A stretch of 57,294 nt of DNA, from contig NZ_JADIJK010000031.1 of the NCBI RefSeq assembly GCF_017355205.1, positions 1 through 57,294 of the forward strand. The letters run 5' to 3'. Origin of the DNA: Bacillus sp. SD088 (lineage in GTDB: Bacteria > Bacillota > Bacilli > Bacillales > Bacillaceae_C). The position numbers and the translations under genes are program-made. The notes beneath the pieces are model-generated. The model worked only from the letters and a program-made list of their open reading frames with translations. It was not told where the DNA came from and did not search any database. Below, in pieces: positions 39,486 through 48,242 of this stretch (its first letter is position 1; the number at the start of each line of letters is the position of its first letter).

Positions 39486-40904
39486 TTAATGAAAAACAGC
39501 TAACTTCCCATTCCGCAGAGCATCCATCTCTCCTTGAAATCTTGCTCCAAATTTCATCAGCTTCTTTAGTTGCTTAACATGAGTCTGCGTTATTTTTTCT
39601 CCTAACATAATAAGGGGGATTCCCGGAGGGTAAGGCGTAATCATCTGTGATGCCACTCTCCCAACAGACACATCTATTTCTACCCATTCTTCCTCCAAAT
39701 TTTCCATTACTTCATAAGAAAGGGCTAACGTTGTGATCATTATGCTTTCTTGCCACAGTATATTTTGCTTGGGCTGGTTTTGTGCTTGTCCACTTGTCCA
39801 GGATAAGCTTTGTAATTGTTGTAGCGCTTGGTCGTAGGGATACACCGTCCCAGTTTTTAATAAAGGAAGAATAAGTAGAATCTGTTGTGGATCTGCTAGT
39901 TCAGGGTATACTCCGACTTGTTCAAATTTAGTTTGTAATTCATATCCAGAAAAAGCAGTGTGACGAACCATCACTTTGAGAGGATCATCGCTTTCGATTA
40001 CTTGAATACCTGAAAGCTGCTTTAATTTTTTTATAAAATCTTGATTCTTTTGTTGGGTATAATATACATCTTCTTTTGAAAAATGGGATACATAATGACG
40101 AGCTAGATCTAAAGAGGCCATAACTAAATAGGACGGACTACTAGATTGAAGCATCTTTAAATATCTTTCTACCTTTTTGACCGGCACATGATCGCTATTA
40201 ATATGTAAATATGAACCCATTGTAAAAGCCGGTAAGGTTTTATGGGCTGAATGAACAACAAGATCGGCCCCTAGTCGAAGGGATGATGAAGGAAAAGGTT
40301 CTTCTAAACAAAAATGAGCCCCATGAGCTTCATCGACTAAAACAAGCGCATTATTTTGATGAGCAATTTCGATCATTGCTTGAAGATTAAATGTCTGTCC
40401 ATAATAATCGGGATAAGTAAAAATACAAGCCCGAATGGATGGATACTGTTGAAAGGCCCTTTGCACTGTGTCCACCATGAGCTGTATTTCTCCATCCTCC
40501 CTTACTTTTGAAGCAATAAAAATTGGATTGAGCTTAGCTAGTTGTAAACCATGTAAAATCGATTGATGACAATGACGCTGTACTAACACATAATCTCCCG
40601 CTTGGCAGCAAGCTAGAATCATAGCTAAGTTGCCAACTGTCGTCCCATTTACTAGAAAATAACTTTGGCAAGATTGATACAAATCTGTTAATAACCTTTG
40701 AGCCTTTGCAATCACTCCTTCAGGAGCATGCAAATCATCTAAATCTGTTAATTCAGTTGCATCTAGTTGGGCAATCTGGGCAAAGGCTGAATCGACCCCT
40801 TCATACAAAATACCATTTTTATGTCCTGGGACATGAAAGGAAATGGGCCTATTTTGTTTGTATTGTAGCAATCGTTCATACAGTGGCAGCTGATCTTGAT
40901 TCAC
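39486..40904 (-). CDS. yaaO: Orn/Lys/Arg decarboxylase family protein YaaO
   Basis: 472 residues from GTG (MNQDQLPLYERLLQYKQNRP) with GAGGT upstream. PLP-dependent fold type I: VPGHKNG near residue 25, VDEAHGAHF, and the PLP lysine in VHSAHKTLPAFTMGSYLH near 220; a C-terminal domain ends the chain. Substrate could be arginine, lysine or ornithine; a polyamine route is only inferred. B. subtilis has xpaC and yaaN just before it; these are absent. Confidence 0.88.
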   Translation of the reverse strand: MNQDQLPLYERLLQYKQNRPISFHVPGHKNGILYEGVDSAFAQIAQLDATELTDLDDLHAPEGVIAKAQRLLTDLYQSCQSYFLVNGTTVGNLAMILACCQAGDYVLVQRHCHQSILHGLQLAKLNPIFIASKVREDGEIQLMVDTVQRAFQQYPSIRACIFTYPDYYGQTFNLQAMIEIAHQNNALVLVDEAHGAHFCLEEPFPSSSLRLGADLVVHSAHKTLPAFTMGSYLHINSDHVPVKKVERYLKMLQSSSPSYLVMASLDLARHYVSHFSKEDVYYTQQKNQDFIKKLKQLSGIQVIESDDPLKVMVRHTAFSGYELQTKFEQVGVYPELADPQQILLILPLLKTGTVYPYDQALQQLQSLSWTSGQAQNQPKQNILWQESIMITTLALSYEVMENLEEEWVEIDVSVGRVASQMITPYPPGIPLIMLGEKITQTHVKQLKKLMKFGARFQGEMDALRNGKLAVFH

Positions 40905-40954
40905 CGATTATACCTCACTTCTATTTTCCCTCATTATACTATGCATAAGCACAC

Positions 40955-40983
40955 AAAAACCAGGCACTCCCCTGTCCCTGGTT
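40955..40983 (-). terminator. Terminator after gin
   Basis: AACCAGG/CCTGGTT stem (40958-40983) with an inner CCCCTGT loop, then TTTTTGTGTG on the minus strand. It overlaps the gin stop codon. Confidence 0.75.
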
Positions 40984-41156
40984 TAAGAATAAATCTTATT
41001 TTCTTTAATCACTTTTAATTGTTTAATATAAAATTGATACGTTGGATCTTGGGTACTCGTTTGTACCATAGCTTTCTCGCAATCTGTACAAATAAACGAT
41101 GTATATAAATGAATCCCATGCTTCTGAGGTTTTTCACAAACAATACACTTTTCCAC
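40983..41156 (-). CDS. gin: Anti-sigma-G factor Gin (CsfB)
   Basis: 57 residues from GTG (MEKCIVCEKPQKHGIHLYTS), with GGAGGTGG just upstream. Zinc pairs CIVC and CTDC frame the conserved HGIHLYTSFIC; the tail is DPTYQFYIKQLKVIKENKIYS in part. Gin holds sigma-G (and sigma-E) inactive at the wrong time or in the wrong compartment. The longer frame up to 41210 runs through the RBS and is excluded. Confidence 0.9.
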   Translation of the reverse strand: MEKCIVCEKPQKHGIHLYTSFICTDCEKAMVQTSTQDPTYQFYIKQLKVIKENKIYS

Positions 41157-41383
41157 TTCTCCACCTCCGTAGCATTTAGTTTTGCCACTTTTTCTTATTT
41201 GTATACACAATTTCTAACATTAATCCAATTACAATTATTAATATGCGGCAAAAACATTTCGTGTGTCTGTACATCCACAAATAAAATAGGAATATTCTGT
41301 ACAGAAGCGGATAAGCATAGGGTTTGAGATAGGTTCCCAATCATAGGATAAGCAGTAGCAATCCTTTATTTTAACACTTTTTA

Positions 41384-41418
41384 ACAACAAAAAGTCCGTT
41401 CCCCTTGAACGGACTTTT
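41384..41418 (-). terminator. Terminator after bofA
   Basis: Perfect 12 bp stem AAAAGTCCGTTC/GAACGGACTTTT (41390-41418) with a five-base loop, U-rich on both sides; bidirectional in principle. Confidence 0.85.
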
Positions 41419-41681
41419 CAAAAAATCCATAGCTGAATAATGGCTAGGGCGGCAACTCCCGGCAAACCTAGAAAGCCGGATATAGCAGATGTAATGAAAT
41501 TAATGGGGACTGCTAAACCAAATTGGTTGCCGATGGCGTTAAGAAAAAATAAAAATAACGCGCCGATCAGAAGTTTCATCAACGATAGGCCCATCCAGCG
41601 AAAGACCTTTGTTGGCAACCCCACTACTACAAGCAGAAGTATCACTCCAGCAACAATGGATATGACTATGATTGGACTCAT
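41418..41681 (-). CDS. bofA: Inhibitor of pro-sigma-K processing BofA
   Basis: 87 residues from MSPIIVISIVAGVILLLVVV with GGGGGG upstream. Two membrane segments (about 3-22 and 35-55) are followed by a hydrophobic amphipathic tail ending PGVAALAIIQLWIF. It sits in the outer forespore membrane with SpoIVFA and holds back the SpoIVFB protease until the sigma-G signal. Position after yaaL matches B. subtilis. Confidence 0.93.
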   Translation of the reverse strand: MSPIIVISIVAGVILLLVVVGLPTKVFRWMGLSLMKLLIGALFLFFLNAIGNQFGLAVPINFITSAISGFLGLPGVAALAIIQLWIF

Positions 41682-41812
41682 CTTTTCCCCCCTGGAATCA
41701 ATCCTTTCCATTATTATATGTAAGGTTTGTCCAAAAAGAACGATGAAAAGCTATTCAAAAAACTGTAAAATGAGCATCCCCTATAAACAAGTGTATCCCT
41801 ATTGTAAAACCA

Positions 41813-42022
41813 TTATCTTATGGAGATTTTTCTTATTTTAGCTTCTTGGAATAGAAAAAAATACTTTGATTTTGCGAGAAGAGCTAGCCGATGTAGTTCT
41901 TCATCATACCCATAGCTCATCTCTTCTAATTGAGAAAAGTACATCCAATCCTGCTTTGAGCTTTCCATTAGCTCAATCAGTTTTTGGTCATATTCCTTCC
42001 GAAGCTTTTCCTTTTGAAACAT
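41813..42022 (-). CDS. yaaL: YaaL, DUF2508 family protein
   Basis: 69 residues from MFQKEKLRKEYDQKLIELME, with GAGGTGG upstream. A short, charged, mostly helical protein of unknown function (DUF2508). The order recR-yaaL-bofA is kept as in B. subtilis, but 418 bp of repeats now separate it from recR. Confidence 0.85.
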   Translation of the reverse strand: MFQKEKLRKEYDQKLIELMESSKQDWMYFSQLEEMSYGYDEELHRLALLAKSKYFFLFQEAKIRKISIR

Positions 42023-42049
42023 GTACGCCACCTCTAAAAATGAGTCCTT

Positions 42050-42250
42050 TAGAACAAAAGCGCAAGCGCCCGTTTAGCGACGTACAAACTTTTTAGGGTT
42101 CTGACGAGATAAAGGAAACACCATGAGCTTGGAAAGCGAATGGATGTTGACTTATCGTAGGAAGAAACCGAAAGTTTGCTAGTCGCTGAGCGCTGGAGCT
42201 GGATGTCAAACCGCAACGCAAACAGTTATCCACAAGCGACAATTTTATAA
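42050..42250 (+). repeat. Family A repeat with DnaA-box tail
   Basis: Near-identical to 12040-12246 over its whole length, including GTTCTGACGAGATAAAGG, ATGTTGACTTATCGTAGG and the tail with perfect TTATCCACA (42226-42234). Joined directly to the family B copy that follows. Confidence 0.9.
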
Positions 42251-42440
42251 TTTCCTTAACAGGAACAAAAGCGCAAGCGCCTTGGTCAGCCCCGACAAAC
42301 AAATGTTCCTGAACCTAGAAAGGGTGCATTTTCCCTGTATAGGTTCAGGGTTATTAACCAGAACACCGGCTAAGTTCGTGATGTACTGTCGTTTTGTTTA
42401 CACGAGCACTTCCTATCCTGCGAGCATCCGTAAAGAAAAC
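42251..42440 (+). repeat. Family B repeat joined to the preceding A copy
   Basis: AACAGGAACAAAAGCGCAAG start and GCCCCGACAAACAAATGTT flank, then a hairpin with stem CCTGAACCTA (42308-42317) and TAGGTTCAGG (42340-42349) plus an inner GGG/CCC. The flanks match other copies but the stem sequence is different. The right end is degraded and stops at the recR stop codon. Confidence 0.8.
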
Positions 42441-43037
42441 TTACACTTCTCTACGTCCCTCCAATGCTTTGGATAACGTTACTTCATCTGCATATTCTAA
42501 ATCGCCGCCAACTGGAAGTCCATGAGCAATTCGTGTGACTGTGATGCCCGAGGGCTTGAGTAAACGAGAAATATACATAGCCGTTGCCTCTCCCTCAATA
42601 TTAGGATTCGTTGCTAAGATCACTTCTTGAACTGTTTCATCTTGAAGTCTTTTTAATAAATCAGGAATATTAATATCTTCAGGCCCAATTCCCTCCATTG
42701 GCGAGATGGAGCCATGAAGAACATGGTATAAACCATGATATTCCTTCATCTTTTCCATGGCAATCACATCTCTTGATTCCTGTACAACACAGATAACACT
42801 TCGTTCCCGCTTTGAATCTTGACAAATATAACAAGGATCCTGATCGGTAATATGCCCACAAACAGAACAGAAACCTAGATCTCGTTTTGCATTGACAAGT
42901 GCCTTGGCAAAGTCCAGGACCGTATCTTCCTTCATATCTAAAACGAAAAATGCCAGGCGGGCTGCTGTTTTGGGCCCAATTCCCGGCAGTTTCATAAAGC
43001 TGTCAATCAGCTTGGATATTGGTTCAGGATAATGCAT
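42441..43037 (-). CDS. recR: Recombination protein RecR
   Basis: 198 residues, full length. Helix-hairpin-helix ([17 protein letters not shown]), zinc finger ([16 protein letters not shown], near residues 57-72), and a TOPRIM domain ([16 protein letters not shown]). RecR with RecO loads RecA onto gapped DNA. It lies 14 bp after ebfC, in the dnaX-ebfC-recR operon. Confidence 0.97.
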   Translation of the reverse strand: MHYPEPISKLIDSFMKLPGIGPKTAARLAFFVLDMKEDTVLDFAKALVNAKRDLGFCSVCGHITDQDPCYICQDSKRERSVICVVQESRDVIAMEKMKEYHGLYHVLHGSISPMEGIGPEDINIPDLLKRLQDETVQEVILATNPNIEGEATAMYISRLLKPSGITVTRIAHGLPVGGDLEYADEVTLSKALEGRREV

Positions 43038-43051
43038 AATCAGTTAACCTC

Positions 43052-43369
43052 CTAGAATCCAGGAAGGTTGATTCCTTTAGTAAATTGCCCCATCGTCTGA
43101 TTTGTTAATTCATCCGCTTGTTTCATTGCCTCATTTACTGCAGCTAAAACAAGATCTTGAAGCATTTCTATATCCTCTGGATCAACGACTTCTTCCTTAA
43201 TATTAACTTCCAGCACTTCTTTATGACCAGATACAACCACAGTGACCATTCCACCACCAGCTGTTCCTTCAATCTGTTCTTCACCTAGCTCCTCTTGAGC
43301 CTGAGCCATTTTCTTTTGCATCTTTTGCATTTGCTTCATCATACCTTGCATATTTCCCATTCCACGCAT
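43052..43369 (-). CDS. ebfC: Nucleoid-associated protein, YbaB/EbfC family
   Basis: 105 residues; Met/Gln/Lys-rich N-terminal helix ([20 protein letters not shown]), then [20 protein letters not shown] and a C-terminal helix. It binds DNA as a dimer. Located between dnaX and recR with short gaps, the standard arrangement (yaaK). Confidence 0.94.
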   Translation of the reverse strand: MRGMGNMQGMMKQMQKMQKKMAQAQEELGEEQIEGTAGGGMVTVVVSGHKEVLEVNIKEEVVDPEDIEMLQDLVLAAVNEAMKQADELTNQTMGQFTKGINLPGF

Positions 43370-43389
43370 ATGCTTCCATTCCCTTCAAA

Positions 43390-45072
43390 TTAATTTTTAA
43401 CCTCAATTAAGTCTTCTCCAACTAGCTTTACAGCTTCCTGAATAAGCGGATCTGGAGTCTCTTCTCCTTCTTCGTCTTGCTCATGACCCTGATGTTGTAG
43501 AAAATCCTCACGAATCTCTAGCCATTGTGGTTCAGGTACACCTACAAATTGGAGATTTTTTCCGATGACTTCTTCTATAAGACTTGCTGTCACTTCTAAA
43601 AACTTCGTGTTTTCCATGGCCATTTTGCAATGTATATCATATTTAAATTTTATAACAAAGGCAGTCGGTGAGGCTGCAGCAGGTTCTGCATCCATTAATA
43701 GAGCTGCCTGTGATCGCATTTGTCGATTATTAAGCTGCTCAAGGAGATTTCCCCATTGGCTCTTAATAGTATTCAAATCTTCCCGTGTCGCTTCACCCAA
43801 TATTTCACGAATTTTCCTTGTATTTGCCTGAAAGCCTTTATTGGTGCGCATCGGCTTTTTTGCTGGTTGGGCTTGGGACTGCTCTTCCTGAGCTGGTCGA
43901 TTTACTTTTAAATCCTCCACTTGCTTCTCAAGCTTATCAATTTTTGCAAGTAATTCCTGCACCCCATCTAGATGTTCAAGATTAGTTTGTGTCTTTGTTT
44001 GACACAATTTCACCATGCAAACCTCCAAATAGGTCTTAGCATGATCTGAAAACTTCATATCTTGTTGTGTCTTATTTAACACATCCATATATTCATAAAT
44101 CTTGTCTGACTGTATAGTCTTGGCTAGCTCAATAAAGTCATCATCCAACGTAGCCCTTTCCAATGATTCCTCAAGAGTAGGGGCTGTCTGATATAGTAAA
44201 AGATCACGGAAATATAAAATTAAGTTTTCGATAAAGCGACTGGGATCCTTCCCTTCCAACACCAATTTCTCAAGGATCGTCAAGGATTCAGAAACGTCTT
44301 TTTCATGAATTGCCTGAACAAGCTTATTCAAATAATTTTGGGAAACAGATCCTGTAACCGTTAAGGCATCCTCCACTGTCACTCGATCGGTGCTAAAAGA
44401 AATAGCCTGATCCAGTAAGCTTAAGGCATCGCGCATCCCGCCGCTCGCGGCTTGAGCAATGACATGTAGTGCCTTTTCTTCAAACTGTAACCCTGATTCT
44501 GTAGCAATATGGATCATTCTCTGAACTATATCTTGCGCCGTTATTCGTTTAAAATCAAAACGCTGACAACGGGAAATAATGGTCAAAGGAATCCTATGGG
44601 GTTCAGTTGTCGCCAGAACAAAGATGACATGCTTTGGCGGCTCTTCTAAAGTCTTTAATAGGGCATTGAAAGCACCCATAGAAAGCATATGTACCTCATC
44701 AATGATATAGACTTTGTAGGATACAGATGTAGGTGCATATTTCACTTTATCTCGAATATCGCGAATCTCTTCCACACCATTATTCGAAGCAGCATCAATC
44801 TCGATCACATCTTGTATTGATCCATCGGCAATCCCTAAACAAGCGGGACATTCATTACAAGGTTCTGCAACCGGCATTTTTTGGCAATTGACGGCTTTAG
44901 CTAATATTTTTGCCGCACTTGTTTTCCCTGTTCCCCTTGGACCAGAAAATAAATATGCATGACTCGTTTTCTGTTGGAGTAGAGCGTTTTGTAAAGTTTT
45001 CGTCACATGTTCTTGCCCCACCACATCTTCAAACGTTTGTGGTCGCCAAACACGGTATAACGCTTGATACAT
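43390..45072 (-). CDS. dnaX: DNA polymerase III subunits gamma and tau
   Basis: 560 residues. AAA+ clamp-loader domain: YLFSGPRGTGKTSAAKILAK (P-loop), zinc cluster CNECPACLG, IDEVHMLSMGAFNALLKTLE, and ISRCQRFDF with the arginine finger region. The C-terminal tau part (from about 370) binds polymerase. Bacillus normally makes tau from this gene. It heads the ebfC-recR operon. Confidence 0.97.
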   Translation of the reverse strand: MYQALYRVWRPQTFEDVVGQEHVTKTLQNALLQQKTSHAYLFSGPRGTGKTSAAKILAKAVNCQKMPVAEPCNECPACLGIADGSIQDVIEIDAASNNGVEEIRDIRDKVKYAPTSVSYKVYIIDEVHMLSMGAFNALLKTLEEPPKHVIFVLATTEPHRIPLTIISRCQRFDFKRITAQDIVQRMIHIATESGLQFEEKALHVIAQAASGGMRDALSLLDQAISFSTDRVTVEDALTVTGSVSQNYLNKLVQAIHEKDVSESLTILEKLVLEGKDPSRFIENLILYFRDLLLYQTAPTLEESLERATLDDDFIELAKTIQSDKIYEYMDVLNKTQQDMKFSDHAKTYLEVCMVKLCQTKTQTNLEHLDGVQELLAKIDKLEKQVEDLKVNRPAQEEQSQAQPAKKPMRTNKGFQANTRKIREILGEATREDLNTIKSQWGNLLEQLNNRQMRSQAALLMDAEPAAASPTAFVIKFKYDIHCKMAMENTKFLEVTASLIEEVIGKNLQFVGVPEPQWLEIREDFLQHQGHEQDEEGEETPDPLIQEAVKLVGEDLIEVKN

Positions 45073-45207
45073 TTATGCTCTCTCCTTCTTTCCCTGTTTT
45101 ATTTCGACGGCTCATTCGTATATATAAAATAACCCTTATTCATCTTTCTATTATACCTTATTTTGGATAGGTTTGACAAAAAGAGAAGGGAAATGTTTTA
45201 AGTGAAT

Positions 45208-45276
45208 GTCCAAAAAGGGCGATAAAAGGAACCGAGGAGTTCACAGTACCTTTTTCACCAGCCTTTTCGAACATAA
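45208..45276. repeat. Minimal family C remnant
   Basis: TGTCCAAAAAGGGCGATAAA at the left and AGCCTTTTCGAACA at the right are degenerate inverted copies of the family C end motif, with only about 25 bp between. It lies in the 280 bp dnaX-DUF2207 gap, which is otherwise unremarkable. Confidence 0.5.
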
Positions 45277-45352
45277 ACAGAGCAAGCAACGGCTAAGTTG
45301 TGGTGACCAACCTTATGGATGGGACCACTTCCTAATCGTTGCTCCACTTCTA

Positions 45353-47035
45353 TTAAAAGGCGCCTGAACCACCGCCTCCGCCGCCAACACCACCGCCAGT
45401 TCCGCCACCGACAGAGCCTCCTGAAGAACTTTGGCTATAGTCGGTATACTTTTGATCAGCTTGGAAAAAGGCACCATATAGCATTGGGACAGTAAAGTAA
45501 GAATAACTCATGGAAGAGGAATCAACATTTTGTAATTCTTCTTGCCATTGTTGCATTTTTCCTGCCTTTGCATACTTTCCATTGGCTCCAAAAACCATCA
45601 CCCTCATCCGATCATCATCTGACGTTTTTTGCCAATCAGCACTTTTTATTTTGTTTAGCCTATTTAACAATCGTGTCCATTCCTCTTTAATATAAAGTCC
45701 TTTGCTTGAAAGAGGGCGATAAAAAATCGCTGTAAAACCGGCAACCAAAAATAATATAAAGGCTGTTAGAAACATCGGGATCCCCTCATAGTAGACAGCT
45801 GCAATCCATACGCCTAATAACACGACAGAAAGGACTCCAAAGATTGACCGATAAATAGGTTTCTTTTCACGCACCCCTGCCTCTTTTACTTCTTTTTTTA
45901 TGGCTGCTCTCCACTCCGTAAGACGTTTATGATAAGCTGGAAGATTTTTTTCTTCTTTAATGAAGTCTTCAAGATTTTCTATATTAAAATCATTATTTTC
46001 ACCTAGTTCATCAAACAGCCATGTCAGTAAAATTCTTTCATGTTCATACTCAGCATCAGCATGAATTCTTCTAAATTCGCTCTCTGACCGCTGTTCGACA
46101 AACCCTTTTCGCACCAAATCAAGCAAGGCAGCTGGAACATGAACGGCTGCCATATCAAGTGTATAGTATATTGTGGCGGGCATACTCATCTTCTCATCAG
46201 GAATAATGGGTTGATTTCTTTTTAATGCTTCCCTAACTAAGCTGCTTTTCCTTTTCTTGCTAATATACTCCCATCCGAATAAAACAACAAATAAAAGAAG
46301 GAAAAACGGGAGCATTAATTTGGAAGCAGAGGCGAATCTTTCCTTATTCTCTGCAAATATCTCTGCTTTATGTTCTAAATTTTCCTTTTCCTGTATTAGA
46401 GATTCCTTCATTTCCTTTGATGAGGTCATCGCCATTTCTGCAAATAAATTGGATGAGTATGCGACTCTTATATCGCCATTTTCCCCTGATGGAACATCCC
46501 CCAAAGAATATTCGACAATTCCATTCGTTTGGATACTTTGTTTGTTAAAGGCCTGGTCATAACCAAAGGCAATAACATCCTCTGTCGCACTGGGTGGATG
46601 AATAGTGATTTGCATATTTCCATAATCTGTTTCATTTCGTTGGTCGAAAAATGGCCAATAAAATTCTGCTACATCTTCATATTTGTCTACACTATTGTTA
46701 ATCACATAATCTAAGGTGATCTCAACTGATTCCTTATTACCCTTTCGATGAATCTTATATAACTCATGGTCTTTTTCCACTTTTAGCGTTTTTTCGTCTT
46801 CTTTCGCTATAAAATCCGTTATTTCCGCACCCTTTTTTGGATATATTTCCCGGGTAATGCCGTTAAATTTACCTTTAAATTGATAAGTATGTTTTTCTTG
46901 TACATGTACATCTCCATTTTTCTGTAAATGGGCATCAATCATGACATTGGGAACAGAGAAGTCGACGGCTCCCACTTTAATCGGAAATAACAAGATAAGA
47001 AAAACGATTAAACTGGAAAGGATTTTTCGATTCAT
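45353..47035 (-). CDS. DUF2207 family predicted membrane protein
   Basis: 560 residues. An N-terminal signal peptide (LIVFLILLFPIKVGAVDF) is followed by an extracellular beta-rich DUF2207 domain (about 25-205), a membrane segment near 245, a cytoplasmic region with a winged-helix look (YYTLDMAAVHVPAALLDLVR), two membrane segments near 410-445, another cytoplasmic stretch, and a Gly/Ser-rich tail (SSSGGSVGGGTGGGVGGGG) ending GSGAF. Function unknown. The gene is not at this place in B. subtilis, so it was gained here or lost there. Confidence 0.8.
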   Translation of the reverse strand: MNRKILSSLIVFLILLFPIKVGAVDFSVPNVMIDAHLQKNGDVHVQEKHTYQFKGKFNGITREIYPKKGAEITDFIAKEDEKTLKVEKDHELYKIHRKGNKESVEITLDYVINNSVDKYEDVAEFYWPFFDQRNETDYGNMQITIHPPSATEDVIAFGYDQAFNKQSIQTNGIVEYSLGDVPSGENGDIRVAYSSNLFAEMAMTSSKEMKESLIQEKENLEHKAEIFAENKERFASASKLMLPFFLLLFVVLFGWEYISKKRKSSLVREALKRNQPIIPDEKMSMPATIYYTLDMAAVHVPAALLDLVRKGFVEQRSESEFRRIHADAEYEHERILLTWLFDELGENNDFNIENLEDFIKEEKNLPAYHKRLTEWRAAIKKEVKEAGVREKKPIYRSIFGVLSVVLLGVWIAAVYYEGIPMFLTAFILFLVAGFTAIFYRPLSSKGLYIKEEWTRLLNRLNKIKSADWQKTSDDDRMRVMVFGANGKYAKAGKMQQWQEELQNVDSSSMSYSYFTVPMLYGAFFQADQKYTDYSQSSSGGSVGGGTGGGVGGGGGGSGAF

Positions 47036-47116
47036 ATTATCATTCCTAACACGATTTTCTTCATAGTTCTCTTCTATTACATACGATTAAATCGAAGAAT
47101 GGTTTCATGTTTTGAA

Positions 47117-47153
47117 AACAAAAAATCCACTCACTGTTAAAAAGTGAATGGAT
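47117..47153 (-). terminator. Terminator of the SRP RNA gene
   Basis: ATCCACTCACT/AGTGAATGGAT stem (47125-47153, one mismatch), followed on the minus strand by TTTTTTGTTTTC. Confidence 0.85.
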
Positions 47154-47167
47154 GTTGTTATGATCGA

Positions 47168-47437
47168 AATGAAGTCGTACACCTTCCTTCGACTGTGTAC
47201 CATAGGCGTTACTCAAGCAGTTAGCTCGACCCAGGCAACCCCGCGGCACATGAGAGCTTCCACTTAATGCTGCTTCCTTCCGGACCTGACATGGTTCATG
47301 GATTCTCATTGCGCGGGACCCAAGTGTCCACACCACTTACTTAAGGCAGGCCCTACAGTACAAGCAGCCTCTAGAAGGAATTCAACCCCGCTGGAGCGGA
47401 TTGCGGGTTACAAGGCTCCGCTACTTCCCCGTCTAGT
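47168..47437 (-). ncRNA. scr: Signal recognition particle RNA (large Bacillus type, scRNA)
   Basis: About 270 bases on the minus strand. The SRP core is intact: GTCAGGTCCGGAAGGAAGCA around 47280-47260 (helix 8 apical loop bound by Ffh) inside a long hairpin. The Alu-like part with GGGTTGCCTGGGTCGAGC is present too, so this is the long form. In B. subtilis scr also lies between tadA and dnaX. The ends are estimated from homology and the nearby terminator. Confidence 0.93.
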
Positions 47438-47516
47438 ACGATATGATTAAGTATACAATCTTTCAAAATAGAAATCAATGGCGAGGTTTTCCATTTCAAT
47501 AATTTTATTTGTTTGT

Positions 47517-48050
47517 TTAATCAGTAGTCTCTATTTCCCGCGGCGTTTCAACGTTCTGCTTCTTTTCTATTCCACTCCGCTTTTCAATCTTTCTCCGCTC
47601 CCGAATCTCTCGAAAAAAATCTGTTAATAGTTGGCCACAAGGCTCTGCTAATACTCCTGAAACTACTTCACATTGGTGATTAAATCGTTCATCCTCAAGT
47701 AAATTCATAAGCGTTCCTGCACAGCCGGCCTTGGGATCAGGCGCACCGTAGATCACCTTCCTAATCCGAGACAATAAAATGGCACCGCTACACATAGGAC
47801 AAGGCTCCAGTGTAACATATAGCTCCGCTTCTTCTAATCGCCATGTCCCTAATTTTTCACATGCCTTTTCAATGGCGAGTAGTTCTGCATGGGCGACAGC
47901 ATTTTGCGATGACTCTCTTACATTATGTGCGGTTGCAATGACCTTTTGATCTAATACAATTACAGCTCCAATGGGGACTTCATTCATATCTCTAGCCTTT
48001 TTCGCCTCTTGGATTGCTTGCCACATATATGTTTCACTTTGCTTATCCAT
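47517..48050 (-). CDS. tadA: tRNA-specific adenosine(34) deaminase
   Basis: 177 residues from MDKQSETYMWQAIQEAKKAR with AAGGAG upstream. Cytidine-deaminase fold: the zinc His/proton-shuttle Glu in HAELLAIEKA and the zinc cysteines in PCPMCSGAI. It makes inosine at the wobble base of tRNA-Arg(ACG). A charged tail (about 155-177) is beyond the usual end. Confidence 0.95.
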   Translation of the reverse strand: MDKQSETYMWQAIQEAKKARDMNEVPIGAVIVLDQKVIATAHNVRESSQNAVAHAELLAIEKACEKLGTWRLEEAELYVTLEPCPMCSGAILLSRIRKVIYGAPDPKAGCAGTLMNLLEDERFNHQCEVVSGVLAEPCGQLLTDFFREIRERRKIEKRSGIEKKQNVETPREIETTD

Positions 48051-48242
48051 AAAATTACTCCTTCTTTTATGTCTATTAGCCAATATCGCCACATAGAATA
48101 GTACAACATTATGCCTGCAAAATGCAGGTCACAAAGGCATGCGACAAACAGGATATTTTCGTACAGGTGAGGTCTGTCCGACCTACCAAAGTGGCATGTT
48201 GCAGTCTAGCCTTTGATCCTTAATATAGTAGGAGGACATATC

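Noticed and set aside
47061-47336. 91-residue frame on the minus strand
   Set aside because: It covers the SRP RNA and its terminator; the RNA explains the sequence.
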